From assembly GCF_017876775.1 (NCBI RefSeq), contig NZ_JAGIOP010000001.1, positions 1,426,001 to 1,490,000 of the forward strand: a stretch of 64,000 bases of DNA. Direction: 5' to 3'. Shown piece by piece: positions 10,225-23,554 of this stretch. Source of the DNA: Mycolicibacterium lutetiense (GTDB taxonomy: Bacteria > Actinomycetota > Actinomycetes > Mycobacteriales > Mycobacteriaceae). The notes under the pieces are model-generated. The model had not been told where the DNA came from and did no database searches. It saw only the letters and a list, made by a program, of their open reading frames with translations. A program made the translations under genes and the position numbers. Numbering within the stretch: the first letter of the stretch is position 1; every line of letters begins with the position of its first letter.

Positions 10225-10254
10225 TGGACTGGCGTGGTCTACGCTGCGTAGTAT
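10225..10254 (+). promoter_or_regulatory. Candidate ctaC promoter overlapping a small palindrome
   Basis: TGGACT (10225-10230) and TAGTAT (10249-10254) are spaced 18 bp apart, a plausible -35/-10 pair with a leader of about 48 nt to the ctaC GTG. The -10 overlaps the perfect palindrome CTACGC-T-GCGTAG (10239-10251). Confidence 0.4.
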
Positions 10255-10308
10255 TCGCAAAACAACGACCGGTCGCGGTCGCGAAATACCGATCTAGGAG
10301 GCGCCAAC

Positions 10309-11346
10309 GTGACACCTCGCGGGCTTAAGAAGGTGGCCCGAGCGGCGTTGTTGACCATTGTCCTGGGTGGCTCAGCGCTATTGCTGAGCGGCTGCAGCTG
10401 GCAGGACGCACTTGCGCTCGGTTGGCCGACCGGAATCACTCCGGAGGGCAAACTCAACCGCGAGCTGTGGATCGGCTCGGTGATTGCGTCCTTCGTGGTG
10501 GGCGCCATCGTGTGGGCCCTGATTTTCTGGTCGAGTGCGTTCCACCGGAAGAAGAAGGGCGACACCGAGCTGCCGCGCCAGTTCGGCTACAACATGCCGC
10601 TGGAGCTGGCGCTGACGGTCATCCCGTTCCTCATCATCTCGGTGCTGTTCTACTTCACCGTGGTGGTCCAGGAGCGCATGTTGCACAAGGACCCGAACCC
10701 CGAGGTCGTCATCGACGTGACTGCCTTCCAGTGGAACTGGAAGTTCGGTTACCAGAAGATCGACTTCGCCGACGGCACGTTCGACTATGACGGTGTCGAC
10801 GCAGAGCGCAAGGCTGCGATGACGTCCAAGCCGGAGGGCAAGGATGCGCACGGCAACGAGAAGGTCGGCGCGGTGCACGGTCTCAACCCTGAGGACCGCA
10901 CCTACCTGAACTTCGACAAGATCGAGACCCTGGGCACCTCCACCGAGATTCCGGTGCTGGTGGTTCCGGTGGGCAAGCGCATCGAGTTCCAGCTCAACTC
11001 CGCGGACGTGATCCACGGTTTCTGGGTGCCGGAGTTCCTCTTCAAGCGTGACGTGATGCCCCAACCGGTGGCCAACAACTCGGACTACATCTTCCAGGTC
11101 AGCAAGATCGAGCAGACCGGCGCATTTGTCGGGCGCTGCACCGAGATGTGCGGTACCTACCATTCGATGATGAACTTCGAGGTCCGGGTCGTCGAACCGG
11201 CCGACTTCAAGGCCTACATCGACCAGCGCGAGGCGGGCAAGACCAACGCCGAGGCGTTGGCGGCGATCAACCAGCCGCCGCTGGCAACCACCACGCACCC
11301 GTTCGATACCCGACGCGGCGAGCAGGCACCGCAGGCGAGCAAGTAG
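10309..11346 (+). CDS. ctaC: Cytochrome c oxidase subunit II (lipoprotein)
   Basis: This CuA-bearing subunit of the aa3 oxidase (345 residues) accepts electrons from the bound cytochrome cc of QcrC. It has a lipoprotein signal peptide with lipobox LLSGC (C29), two membrane helices (around residues 60-80 and 97-117) and the periplasmic cupredoxin domain. The CuA ligands are visible in [10 protein letters not shown] and [12 protein letters not shown] (C277, C281, H285, M288). GTG 10309 has a strong AGGAGG before it. ctaF follows 12 bp downstream, so the two form an operon. The catalytic subunit gene ctaD is not in the window. Confidence 0.97.
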   Translation: MTPRGLKKVARAALLTIVLGGSALLLSGCSWQDALALGWPTGITPEGKLNRELWIGSVIASFVVGAIVWALIFWSSAFHRKKKGDTELPRQFGYNMPLELALTVIPFLIISVLFYFTVVVQERMLHKDPNPEVVIDVTAFQWNWKFGYQKIDFADGTFDYDGVDAERKAAMTSKPEGKDAHGNEKVGAVHGLNPEDRTYLNFDKIETLGTSTEIPVLVVPVGKRIEFQLNSADVIHGFWVPEFLFKRDVMPQPVANNSDYIFQVSKIEQTGAFVGRCTEMCGTYHSMMNFEVRVVEPADFKAYIDQREAGKTNAEALAAINQPPLATTTHPFDTRRGEQAPQASK

Positions 11347-11358
11347 GGGCTACACGCA

Positions 11359-11778
11359 ATGCATATTGAAGCTCGACTGTTCGAGATCCTCACCGCGTTC
11401 TTCGCGCTGTCGGCGGTGGTGTACGCCGTATTGACGGCGATGTTCGCCACCGGTGGCGTGGAGTGGGCCGGTACCACCGCGCTCGCTCTCACCACCGGAC
11501 TGACCCTGATCATCGGCACGTTCTTCCGCTTCGTGGCGCGGCGTCTCGACACCCGCCCCGAAGACTACGAAGATGCCGAGATCAGCGACGGCGCAGGGGA
11601 ACTGGGTTTCTTCTCGCCGCACAGCTGGTGGCCGATCCTGATCGCGCTGGCCTTCTCGGTCGTTGCGGTGGGCACCGCCCTGTGGCTGCCCTGGTTGATG
11701 GTCGCCGGCATCTGCTTCGTGCTGACAGCGGTTGGCGGCCTGGTCTTCGAGTACTACTGGGGTGCTGAGAAGCACTGA
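11359..11778 (+). CDS. ctaF: Cytochrome c oxidase subunit IV, actinobacterial type
   Basis: This 139-residue protein has four predicted membrane helices. It is the small CtaF subunit found in actinobacterial aa3 oxidases and in the III2-IV2 supercomplex. The order ctaC-ctaF with a 12-bp gap is diagnostic. Conserved text includes [19 protein letters not shown] and a loop rich in acids (PEDYEDAEI). It ends EYYWGAEKH. No catalytic residues are expected, because the subunit is structural. Confidence 0.94.
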   Translation: MHIEARLFEILTAFFALSAVVYAVLTAMFATGGVEWAGTTALALTTGLTLIIGTFFRFVARRLDTRPEDYEDAEISDGAGELGFFSPHSWWPILIALAFSVVAVGTALWLPWLMVAGICFVLTAVGGLVFEYYWGAEKH

Positions 11779-11792
11779 CCCGTTCGGACGTG

Positions 11793-11823
11793 CCGATTGT
11801 GGCCTGCTCAAGGTCACAATCGG
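11793..11823 (+). terminator. Hairpin after ctaF
   Basis: The arms CCGATTGTG and CACAATCGG (9 bp, 13-nt loop) begin 15 bp after the ctaF stop. There is no T-run, so it may slow or end transcription rather than act as a classical terminator. Confidence 0.4.
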
Positions 11824-11961
11824 GCCGTCACTTCATCCGCCACCGGCAGCGCCGGACTCGCCGGCTTCGCCTCGTTCGGTAATGTTGCCGGGGCACTGTC
11901 ACCAGCGAACGGTTTCGTTCGTCCCGCGTGGCAGTGAAGTTGTCGAGAAGGATAGGCGTAG

Positions 11962-12834
11962 ATGAGCGGGCCGAATCCCCCAGAACCGGGTGCCTCCGGT
12001 TCTGATCTGCCGGATCAACCCGGAAAACACTCCGCACCTGAGGTTCCGAGTCAGGTAGCGGGCGCAGGCGCGGATGACAGCGAGACGGATTTCTACTCGC
12101 AGGCGTACTCCGCGCCGGAGTCGGAGCAGTTCACCAGCGGTCCCTACGTGCCCGCCGATGTGGCGCTCTACGACTACGACGACTACGACCCGGCGACCGA
12201 ACTGGTCGACACTGGTCCTCCGCCGCGCTGGCCGTGGGTGGTCGGTATCACCGCCATCATCGCGGCGGTAGCCCTGGTGACTTCGGTAGGCGTCCTGGTT
12301 TCGCGCGACGACGACACCACCAACCTGGCAACCCCGCAGCCGAGCAGCACCACGTCGGCGCCGCCGGTGCAGGACGAGATCACCACGACGACTCCACCGC
12401 CGCCTCCTCCGCCCACATCGGAGGAGGTGCCGCCTCCGCCGCCCCCGGAGACGGTGACGGTTACCGAACCGCCGCCCCCTGCGCCCGTGCCGACCCACGA
12501 GGCGCCCCCGCCGGCCCCAGGTACGACGACGGCGCCGCCGACCACCACCACGACGCAGGCCGGGCCGCGTCAGGTCACGTATTCCGTGACGGGTACCAAG
12601 GCGCCGGGTGACATCATCACGATCACCTACGTGGACGGGAACGGAAACCGGCGCACGCTGCGCAACGTCTACATCCCGTGGACCTTCACGATGACCCCGA
12701 TCTCCAACTCGGATGTCGGCTCGGTCGAGGCGTCCAGTCTGTTCCTGGTCAGCAGACTGAACTGCTCGATCACGGCCAGCGACGGTACGGTCCTCTCGTC
12801 GAACGCCAACAACTCGGCCCAGACTGCCTGCTGA
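11962..12834 (+). CDS. mmpS3: MmpS3-like membrane protein
   Basis: This 290-residue MmpS-family protein has a disordered acidic head with a DYDDYD stretch (residues 1-88) and one membrane helix ([22 protein letters not shown]). Then come a long Pro/Thr/Glu-rich extracytoplasmic linker of about 90 residues and a C-terminal beta-rich MmpS domain starting at RQVTYSVTG, with paired cysteines (LNCSI and the terminal C). MmpS proteins usually partner MmpL lipid exporters, but no mmpL gene is adjacent. GAAGGAT precedes the ATG. Its stop shares one base with the ATG of the next gene. Confidence 0.9.
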   Translation: MSGPNPPEPGASGSDLPDQPGKHSAPEVPSQVAGAGADDSETDFYSQAYSAPESEQFTSGPYVPADVALYDYDDYDPATELVDTGPPPRWPWVVGITAIIAAVALVTSVGVLVSRDDDTTNLATPQPSSTTSAPPVQDEITTTTPPPPPPPTSEEVPPPPPPETVTVTEPPPPAPVPTHEAPPPAPGTTTAPPTTTTTQAGPRQVTYSVTGTKAPGDIITITYVDGNGNRRTLRNVYIPWTFTMTPISNSDVGSVEASSLFLVSRLNCSITASDGTVLSSNANNSAQTAC

Positions 12835-13409
12835 TGTCCCGGCCGATCAGCGAACTCGACAACACCGACCGGGTTCTGCTGGGCGCGTGTGCCGCGGTGT
12901 GGCTCGCCGCGCTGGGTGCCGGAGTGGCGGCCGTCGTGGCCCTGGTGGACCTGGGCCGCAGCCATCCGCAGGGCTCCGAGAGTGCCGACACTCCCTGGCT
13001 GCTGTACACCGTGATCGGCCTGTCGGTGCTGGTGATCGCCGGGGCGGTGCCGCTGTTGCTGCGGGCCCGGGCCCAGGCCGGCAACCGCCAGCCCGGACGG
13101 CGGCCCCAGCCGCCGGCTCGCTCACCTCGCCCGATCGGGGGTAGCTACCGGGCTGCGCCGGTCGAGATGAGCCGCTACACCACGGGCAACGACGCTGCCG
13201 CGGCCGAGGCGGTGTGGCTCCGGTTCCTCCTGGCGACCGTCTGCGCCATCGGGTTTGGGGCAGCGGCCATCGGGTTGGGCACCTATCTCATGGCAACAGG
13301 CAGTGACGTGGCTGCCTGGTGCCTCTACGGCCTGGCCGGTGTGGTCACCGCGGGCCTCGTCGCGCTGCCGATCGTGGCGCTGCGGCAGCGCGACTCACCG
13401 TCTGTTTAG
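12834..13409 (+). CDS. DUF2561 membrane protein (Rv2197c-like)
   Basis: This 191-residue protein has four hydrophobic segments in two pairs (about residues 14-38, 54-76, 120-143 and 150-174). The pairs are separated by a cytoplasmic basic and proline-rich loop (RPQPPARSPRPIGG). The start ATG overlaps the mmpS3 stop as TGATG, so the two genes are coupled. The function is unknown. Its fixed position between mmpS3 and the cytochrome bc1 genes is shared with other mycobacteria, from memory. Confidence 0.85.
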   Translation: MSRPISELDNTDRVLLGACAAVWLAALGAGVAAVVALVDLGRSHPQGSESADTPWLLYTVIGLSVLVIAGAVPLLLRARAQAGNRQPGRRPQPPARSPRPIGGSYRAAPVEMSRYTTGNDAAAAEAVWLRFLLATVCAIGFGAAAIGLGTYLMATGSDVAAWCLYGLAGVVTAGLVALPIVALRQRDSPSV

Positions 13410-13491
13410 TCCTCCCCGGTCCGGAACCCGGCCGGTCGTCCAGGTACCTCACCCGCCGTTTGTTCGGCCCCGGGTCAGTCGGCTCAGCCAC

Positions 13492-13522
13492 AACTGCGCT
13501 AAGCCCAACTGCTCTAAGCCCA
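13492..13522. repeat. Tandem 15-bp direct repeat
   Basis: AACTGCGCTAAGCCC (13492-13506) is followed at once by AACTGCTCTAAGCCC (13507-13521), which differs at one base, and then by AAC. It lies in the 326-bp gap between convergent genes. Confidence 0.7.
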
Positions 13523-13596
13523 ACGTGGGAGTGCCCGCTCGCGCGTGTAGCGCTACGGCGATTCTCCGGCCGGTTCTGCGCCCTGACGCAACGCAC

Positions 13597-13616
13597 GCGG
13601 AACACCGCGGAACACC
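13597..13616. repeat. Tandem 10-bp direct repeat
   Basis: GCGGAACACC occurs twice without a spacer. It shares the same intergenic gap as the 15-bp repeat. No coding potential or promoter is recognised in this gap apart from these repeats and the terminator at its end. Confidence 0.65.
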
Positions 13617-13648
13617 AGGGGCGCAGCAGTGTCCGGCAGCTCCACATA

Positions 13649-13695
13649 AAACAATCGCCGCAACCTCTCCGGGGAGAGTGTTGCGGCGATTGTTT
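13649..13695. terminator. Bidirectional terminator between the DUF2561 gene and qcrB
   Basis: Two perfect 16-nt arms (13649-13664 and 13680-13695) start with AAA and end with TTT. They enclose a second perfect stem, CTCTCC-GG-GGAGAG, with one unpaired T. It ends 40 bp before the qcrB stop. Confidence 0.85.
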
Positions 13696-13735
13696 GGGTG
13701 CGACGGCGGGGCCGTCAGTCAGGCTAGGGGAGTGG

Positions 13736-15369
13736 TCAGTGATGACCGTTGGTGTCCCCGTTGCCATTTCGTTCCTGCTGCTCGCGCAGCGCGGTCAGTG
13801 CCTTGTGCTCGGAGGCGTGTGCGGCCTCGGTGAGCGCGTCGTTCTCGACGGCCGGATCGGCGAACAAGAAGCTGCCGGTGCCGGGTGAACCGGCCGACCC
13901 GAGCTTGTTCATCCGCTTCGGCAGGGCAGCACCCTGGTACTCCAACGGGATCGGGTGGCCGTGATCGTCGACCGGTCCCAGAGGCTGGTGCAGCTCGACG
14001 TAGGCACCGTGCGGCAGGCGCTTGATGATGCCGGTCTCGATGCCGTGCTCCAGCACCGCACGATCGCTGCGCTGCAAGGAGATCGCCCACCGGTAGGTGA
14101 CGAAGTACACGATCGCCGGGAGCACCACCATGCCGATACGACCGATCCAGGTGGTCGCGTTCAGCGAGATGTGGAACTTGAACGCGATGATGTCGTTCAT
14201 CGCGGCCAGGGTCAGCACCATGTAGAACGCGATCGCCATGGCACCGATTGCGGTACGCACCGGCACATCACGCGGACGCTGCAGCAGGTTGTGGTGAGCG
14301 TCGTCGCCGGTCACCTTCCGCTCGATGAACGGGTAGGCGATCAGCAGGCCGAAGACACCGCCCATGATCAACGCGACCCAGACCACCGCGGGGATGGTGT
14401 GGCCGAACGGGTAGAACTCCCATGCCGGCCAGATACGCGCCAGGCCTTCGGTCCACATCATGTAGAAGTCGGGCTGGCTACCGGCCGAGATCTGCGACGG
14501 TTTGTACGGTCCCAGATTCCAGATCGGGTTGATCGTCAGCAGGCCACCCATGAGGCCGAGCACGCCGGTGATCAGGGCGAAGAACGCACCCGACTTCACC
14601 GCGAACACCGGCATGACGCGCACGCCGACGACGTTGTGCTCGGTCCGGCCGGGGCCGGGGAACTGGGTGTGCTTCTGGAACCACACCAGCGCCATGTGCG
14701 CACCGATGAGGGCCAGGATGATGCCCGGGAGCAGCAGGATGTGCAGTGCGTAGAGGCGCGGGATCAGGATCTCGCCCGGGAAGTCACCGCCGAACAGTGC
14801 CCAGTGCAGCCAGGTGCCGATGATCGGCATGCCCAGGGTGATCGACGACAGCGCGGCGCGCAGACCGATACCGGACAGCAGATCGTCGGGCAGCGAGTAA
14901 CCGAAGTAGCCCTCGAACATCGCCAGGATGAGCAGCAGCGAGCCGATCACCCAGTTGGCCTCACGTGGGCGGCGGAACGCACCGGTGAAGAAGATGCGCG
15001 CCATGTGCACCATGATCGATGCGGCGAACATCAGTGCGGCCCAGTGGTGGATCTGGCGGACGAACAGACCGCCGCGCACCTCGAAGCTGATCTGCAGTGC
15101 GGACTCGTAGGCCCGCGACATCTGCACACCGCGAAGTGGTTGGTACACACCGTCGTAGGTGACGTGCGCCATCGACGGATCGAAGAACAGCGTCAGCCAG
15201 ACACCGGTGATCAGCAGGACGATGAAGCTGTACAGCGCGATCTCACCCAGCAGGAAGGACCAGTGGGTGGGGAACACCTTGTTCAGCTGGCGACGCACCG
15301 CCGCCGAGGGGTGGTAGCGCGAATCGATCGCATCGCCTTGGGCGGCTGCCATCTTGGCAAGGTCAGGGC

Positions 15370-15373
<4 letters not shown>
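13736..15373 (-). CDS. qcrB: Cytochrome bc1 complex cytochrome b subunit
   Basis: This 545-residue heme-b membrane subunit oxidises menaquinol in the bc1:aa3 supercomplex. The helices carry the heme histidines in [19 protein letters not shown] and [26 protein letters not shown] is the Qp-site region where resistance to imidazopyridine inhibitors maps in M. tuberculosis (T313 there); the threonine is retained. The hydrophilic C-terminal tail of about 120 residues is typical of actinobacteria. ATG 15373 overlaps the qcrA stop (ATGA). It is the last gene of ctaE-qcrC-qcrA-qcrB. Confidence 0.97.
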
Positions 15374-19220
<3,847 letters not shown>

Positions 19221-20979
19221 GTTCTGCTGCTGGGCAGCGGCCAGCCGCGCCGAGCGGGCGGTGGCCGCCCACTCCGCATAGCGGCCCGCGGTCCCGATGC
19301 GTGTCGCGTAGCCGGTGTCGGTGCGCACGATGCGGACCCCGGGTGCGGCCAGCCAGCGGGCGATAAGCGCGGTCTCCTCCACGAGTGCGCCGCCCAAAGG
19401 CGTTGCGGTGGGCAGGATCACCTGCGCGGCCGCACAGATGGCGTCGACCACCGGCATCGGCGGAACTCCGCGCCCGGCGGTCCCCGCTCCGGCCAGTTGG
19501 CCGTGGCGGACCACCGCGAAGTGCCAACCGCCGTCGCCGTCGGCGCGGGCGGCCACGAGTTCGGGGACGTCGGCCAGCGCGCGCAACCGCTGCCCCCGCC
19601 ACAGCGCCTCGATGGCCACCGCGGCGTGATCACGCAGCCGCGCCGCGCTCTCGTACCGCCGGGCCGCCGCAACCTCGCCGATGTGGATCAATGTGGCGGC
19701 GAGGGCACTGTGGTCGGTGCCGTCGACCAGCGCGGTGGCACGTTGCACCGCGGCCGCATATTGCGCGGTCCCGATGTCCTGCGAGGCCGGGCACGGAGAC
19801 AGTTCGACCTCGGGGCAGCGGTGCGTGGCTGCCGCACCGAAGCGGGCCGTGCAGGTGCGCACCCCGGTGAACCGGGCCAGCAGCGCCGCCGACCGTATCG
19901 CGTCGGACCGGGCCGAGAATGGTCCGAAAGCGGTGCGGTGCCCGGGGTTTCGCACCGTCGAGAATCTCGGGAAGGCCTCGTCGGTGAGGGCAACCCACCA
20001 CCATCGCTGCGGGTACTTGGAGCGCCGGTTGTACGGCGGCGCGTGGGCCGCGAGCAGTCGCAGCTCCCGGACGCCCGCCTCCAGATCGTGGGCGCATTCG
20101 ACATGGTCGACGACGCGCGCCAGTGAGGCCATCTCCTTCATCCGGGCCCGCGGATCGGCACCGGTGAAGTACTGCCGGACCCGGCGTCGCAGGTCCACCG
20201 CCGTGCCGACATAGAGCACCTCGTCGGAAGGTCCACGGAACAGATAGACGCCGGGGCGGTTGGGCAGCCGGTCGGCCAGTGAGCGGTTGCGGCGCTGGGC
20301 CGGCGTGACGTCGGGCAGATAGTTCCGGAGGTCGGCGAAGGTGTGGATGCCTTGGTTGCCGACCCGCTCGATCAGCCCGTGCAGAACGTCGACGGTGGCG
20401 CGGGCGTCGTCGAGGGCACGGTGGGTGGGTGTGGTGGACGCGCCGAACAACTGCGCCAGCGCCGACAGTTTCACGCTGGGCGCCTCGTCCCGGGTGAGGA
20501 CGCGGCGGGCGAGTTTCACCGTGCACAGCACCGGAGGCCGCGGCCAGCCGAGCTCCGCACGTTGGGCCGCGGCCCGCAGGAAGCCGATGTCGAACCCGGC
20601 GTTGTGGGCGACCAGTACCGCGCCCCGGGAGAACTCCAGGAATGCGGGAAGCACTGATTCAATGCGCGGTGCGTCGCGCACCATCGCCGTGGTGATCCCG
20701 GTGAGCTCGACGATCTGCGGTGGGATGGAACGGCCGGGGTCGACGAGCGTGGCCAGCTCGCCGAGCACCTCGCCGCCGCGAATCTTGACCGCACCGATCT
20801 CGGTGATGGCGTCGAAGGCGTCGCCCGGTGCCTTCGCAGTGGCCCGGCCCCCGGTGGTCTCCAGATCCACCACCACGAAGGTGGTGTCCGCGAGTGAGAT
20901 GGTGTCGAAGCCGGCGCCGGGATCGAACTGCAGGGCCAGCTGCTCGGTGTCGGCGGTATTGCGCTGGCCCATGGGGATG

Positions 20980-20985
20980 ACGGTA
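20980..20985 (-). promoter_or_regulatory. Putative -10 box for the nuclease-fusion gene
   Basis: Reverse-strand TACCGT lies 7 nt before the ATG at 20972. No Shine-Dalgarno is present, consistent with a leaderless mRNA. Confidence 0.35.
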
Positions 20986-21100
20986 GATCCAGCCCCCGAC
21001 AAGCGGGGCCAGGCTCGGCGCACCCGTTGACCTTTCTCGTCGCTGGTTGTCGGTGCACGGCGATACGGTGCGCCCAACACCGATCGAGAGGACGGTCAAG

Positions 21101-21367
21101 ATGACCGGAATGCGCCAGGACCACTGGTTCTACGCCGACGAGCCGTACGGCGACGAACCGGACGCCGGCAGCGTGACCATCGACTGCGACGATTGCGCGG
21201 TACGCGGGCCCGGATGCCAGGACTGCGTCGTCAGTGTTCTGCTCGGGGTTCCGGAAACTTTGCTGGATGACGAGCGTCAGGCACTGGAAGTGCTCGCTGA
21301 CGTGGGCCTTGCGCCGAGGCTGCGGCTCGTCCCGATTCACCGGAACGGTAGGTTCGGGGTCGCCTGA
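21101..21367 (+). CDS. Small four-cysteine protein, conserved hypothetical
   Basis: This 88-residue acidic protein has a compact cysteine knuckle CDDCAVRGPGCQDC (C-x2-C-x6-C-x2-C, about residues 29-42) that could hold zinc or an Fe-S centre. A helix (VPETLLDDERQALEVLADVGL) and a basic C-terminal strand (RLRLVPIHR) follow. ATG 21101 has GAGAGGAC upstream, and an earlier in-frame start would overlap the nuclease promoter. I do not recognise a named family. It stands alone between the divergent nuclease gene and ripC. A regulatory or scaffold role is only a guess. Confidence 0.75.
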   Translation: MTGMRQDHWFYADEPYGDEPDAGSVTIDCDDCAVRGPGCQDCVVSVLLGVPETLLDDERQALEVLADVGLAPRLRLVPIHRNGRFGVA

Positions 21368-21430
21368 CGACACGCAGCGCCTGACTCACAGGAAAATATC
21401 CAGGGTCGACTGTTAAATTTGCAGCTTCCG

Positions 21431-21460
21431 TTGGACAAGCCCGATGCCGTTTCGTAACCT
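21431..21460 (+). promoter_or_regulatory. Candidate ripC promoter
   Basis: TTGGAC (21431-21436) and TAACCT (21455-21460) are spaced by 18 bp. Initiation near 21467 would give a leader of about 52 nt to the ripC TTG. Confidence 0.5.
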
Positions 21461-21519
21461 ATCTGAGACCTAAGAGCAGTTCGAGGCGGCTCGCCATCGC
21501 CATTTGTGAGGACGAAAAC

Positions 21520-22656
21520 TTGAGGCACGAGCGCGCGCACCGGCCCACAAGTCGTGTCAAGCGACCCATCGCAGGTGTCATAGCGGGCTTGATCTTGATA
21601 CCCGGATTCCTGGCCGCGAGTTCGCACGCCGATCCCGCCGACGATGCCATGGCAAAGCTCAACGAGCTGTCCCGCCAGGCCGAGCAGACCACTGAGGCCA
21701 TGCACTCCGCCCAGCTCGACCTGAACAACAAGGTTGCGGCACAAGAGGCTGCGGAGAAGAAGCATACTGACGACACCTCGACGGTCGATCAGACCAAGTC
21801 GCAGCTGGCAACCTTTCAGTCTTCGGTCAATAAGGTAGCTGCGGCGCAGTACATGGGGGGCCGCACCTCCGGAGTCGATGCCATCCTGACTGCCGACTCG
21901 CCGCAGCAGCTGATCGAGCAGCTCGCCGTGCAGCGCGTGATGGCCACCGAGATGTCGGCGCAGATGAAGAACTTCCGCTCGGTGGGCGAGAAGGCCGCAG
22001 TGGCTGAGCGGGAGTCGGCCACATCGGCCGCCGAAGCCAAAACCGCCGCTGAGCAGGCCGCCGCAGTGCGCGCCGAACTGCAATCCAAGCAAAGTCAGCT
22101 GCAAGTTCAGATCGCCGTCGTCAAATCGCAGTACGAGGCACTCAGCCCGGCTCAGCGGGAAGCGATGAACGCCCTGCCGCCGGTCCCGCCGGTGCCTGCA
22201 CCCGAGGCGTTGCCGCCGGCGCAGGATCCCGCAGTGTTGGCTGACCCGCCGAACGGTATTCCACCCGGTGACGTTGCCCCGCCCGAAGGCGCAGTCCCTG
22301 GTGAGGGCGGCGGGCATTCCGGCACCGTCATCCAGGCGGCGTTGAGCCGCATCGGCTCGCCTTACTCCTGGGGTGCGGCCGGCCCCAGCTCGTTCGACTG
22401 TTCGGGCCTGGTGATGTGGGCGTTCCAGCATGCCGGGATCGCGCTGCCGCATTCGAGCCAGGCCCTGGCCCGCGGCGGTCAACCCGTCTCGTCCGACTCG
22501 ATGCAGCCGGGTGACGTGGTCACCTATTACTCCGATGCCTCCCATGTGGGCATCTACATCGGCGACGGGATGATGGTGCACGCGTCGACCTACGGCACCC
22601 CGGTTCGGGTCGCCCCGGTCAACAATGCGCCGATCTACAACGTCCGCCGGTACTGA
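21520..22656 (+). CDS. ripC: NlpC/P60 peptidoglycan endopeptidase (RipC-like)
   Basis: This secreted cell-wall hydrolase of 378 residues has a signal peptide (IAGVIAGLILIPGFLAASSHADP). A long coiled-coil region follows (about residues 40-215, Glu/Gln/Ala-rich), then a Pro-rich hinge and a C-terminal NlpC/P60 domain. The catalytic Cys lies in SSFDCSGLVMWAF, the first His in ASHVGIYIGDG and the second in MVHASTYG. It should cut peptide stems in septal peptidoglycan. The coiled coil in this family receives the FtsEX activation signal. The start is TTG 21520 with GAGGACG upstream. The next gene overlaps its 3' end by 32 bp. Confidence 0.93.
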   Translation: MRHERAHRPTSRVKRPIAGVIAGLILIPGFLAASSHADPADDAMAKLNELSRQAEQTTEAMHSAQLDLNNKVAAQEAAEKKHTDDTSTVDQTKSQLATFQSSVNKVAAAQYMGGRTSGVDAILTADSPQQLIEQLAVQRVMATEMSAQMKNFRSVGEKAAVAERESATSAAEAKTAAEQAAAVRAELQSKQSQLQVQIAVVKSQYEALSPAQREAMNALPPVPPVPAPEALPPAQDPAVLADPPNGIPPGDVAPPEGAVPGEGGGHSGTVIQAALSRIGSPYSWGAAGPSSFDCSGLVMWAFQHAGIALPHSSQALARGGQPVSSDSMQPGDVVTYYSDASHVGIYIGDGMMVHASTYGTPVRVAPVNNAPIYNVRRY

Positions 22657-23515
22657 GGGCACCCAGAAGTCCGGCAGCGGTACCGCACTGAGCGCGCGCC
22701 GGCGCCTGCTGGCCGCGTTGTTGCTGGTGGAACTGGCAGTGGCAGCGGCTCTGTTGTGGAAATCCGGCCCGGGCCCGTCACCGCCCCAGGCGGTGCCGCC
22801 GGGCATCACCACCGTGTCTGCCGTCCCTGCACCCGATCGGGTCACTGCGCTGGTGCTGCCCGATGGGCGTACCGCCCGGCTGCTCGCCCTCGGCGGGTCA
22901 CAGTCCTCAGCCCTGCTTCAGCGGCTTCCCGCCGAACTTCCTGACGCAGTCGCCGCAGTTACCGAGTTCTGGGGTCCGGACTGGCCGCGCGACATCGAGA
23001 TCGCGGTAGCGGGTTCTGATCAGCAGTTCCGGGTGCTGGCCGGCGGAGCCGCCGACATCGCCGCGACCACCACGGCCCAGCGGATCATGTTCGCCCCCGG
23101 CGCCGCCGGCATGAGCCCGGCCGCGCTACGAATTGTTTTGCGCCATGAGCTTTTTCATTACGCGGCCCGGTCGCGGACCGCGGCCGATGCGCCGCGCTGG
23201 CTCACCGAAGGAGTGGCCGACTACGTCGGCCGACCACCTGCCCCGCTACCCGGTCCGGCGCAGGCGGCGGCACTGGCCCAGCTGCCTACCGATGCCGATC
23301 TCGACACACCCGGCGCCGCCCGCAGTCTGGCCTATGACCGGGCATGGTGGTTCAGCCGCTATGTCGCCGACGCCTACGGTGTCCCGAAGCTGCGTGAGCT
23401 GTACCTGCGCGCATGCGGATCCGGCCACCCGAATGTGGCCACCGCAGTGCGCGAGACGCTGGGCGCCGACCTCGACGCCGTAGTTGCCGGTTGGCGTCGA
23501 TGGCTGACCGGATAA
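22625..23515 (+). CDS. Membrane-anchored HExxH protein (peptidase MA-like, Rv2189c-like)
   Basis: This 296-residue protein has one N-terminal membrane anchor (RRRLLAALLLVELAVAAALLW) and an extracytoplasmic domain with a gluzincin-type site. HELFH (H174, E175, H178) is followed by WLTEG with E195 as the likely third zinc ligand and VADYV behind it. This pattern fits the peptidase MA family. The first ATG lies inside ripC (32-bp overlap); a later start that keeps the anchor is possible. Tight coupling to ripC suggests a cell-envelope role, perhaps peptidase control of a wall enzyme, but the substrate is unknown. Confidence 0.8.
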   Translation: MRRSTTSAGTEGTQKSGSGTALSARRRLLAALLLVELAVAAALLWKSGPGPSPPQAVPPGITTVSAVPAPDRVTALVLPDGRTARLLALGGSQSSALLQRLPAELPDAVAAVTEFWGPDWPRDIEIAVAGSDQQFRVLAGGAADIAATTTAQRIMFAPGAAGMSPAALRIVLRHELFHYAARSRTAADAPRWLTEGVADYVGRPPAPLPGPAQAAALAQLPTDADLDTPGAARSLAYDRAWWFSRYVADAYGVPKLRELYLRACGSGHPNVATAVRETLGADLDAVVAGWRRWLTG

Positions 23516-23554
23516 CCTGTCGCCGATGGACGGCAGAGGGCAGGGGATAGCGCG

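Noticed and set aside
12385..12550. Low-complexity CCG/CCN repeats as a possible microsatellite
   Set aside because: They encode the Pro/Thr linker of MmpS3 in frame and are explained by the protein.
21368..21519. Possible c-di-AMP (ydaO) riboswitch before ripC
   Set aside because: Such riboswitches precede wall-hydrolase genes in some actinobacteria, but the leader after the likely promoter is only ~52 nt, too short, and the conserved core was not recognised.
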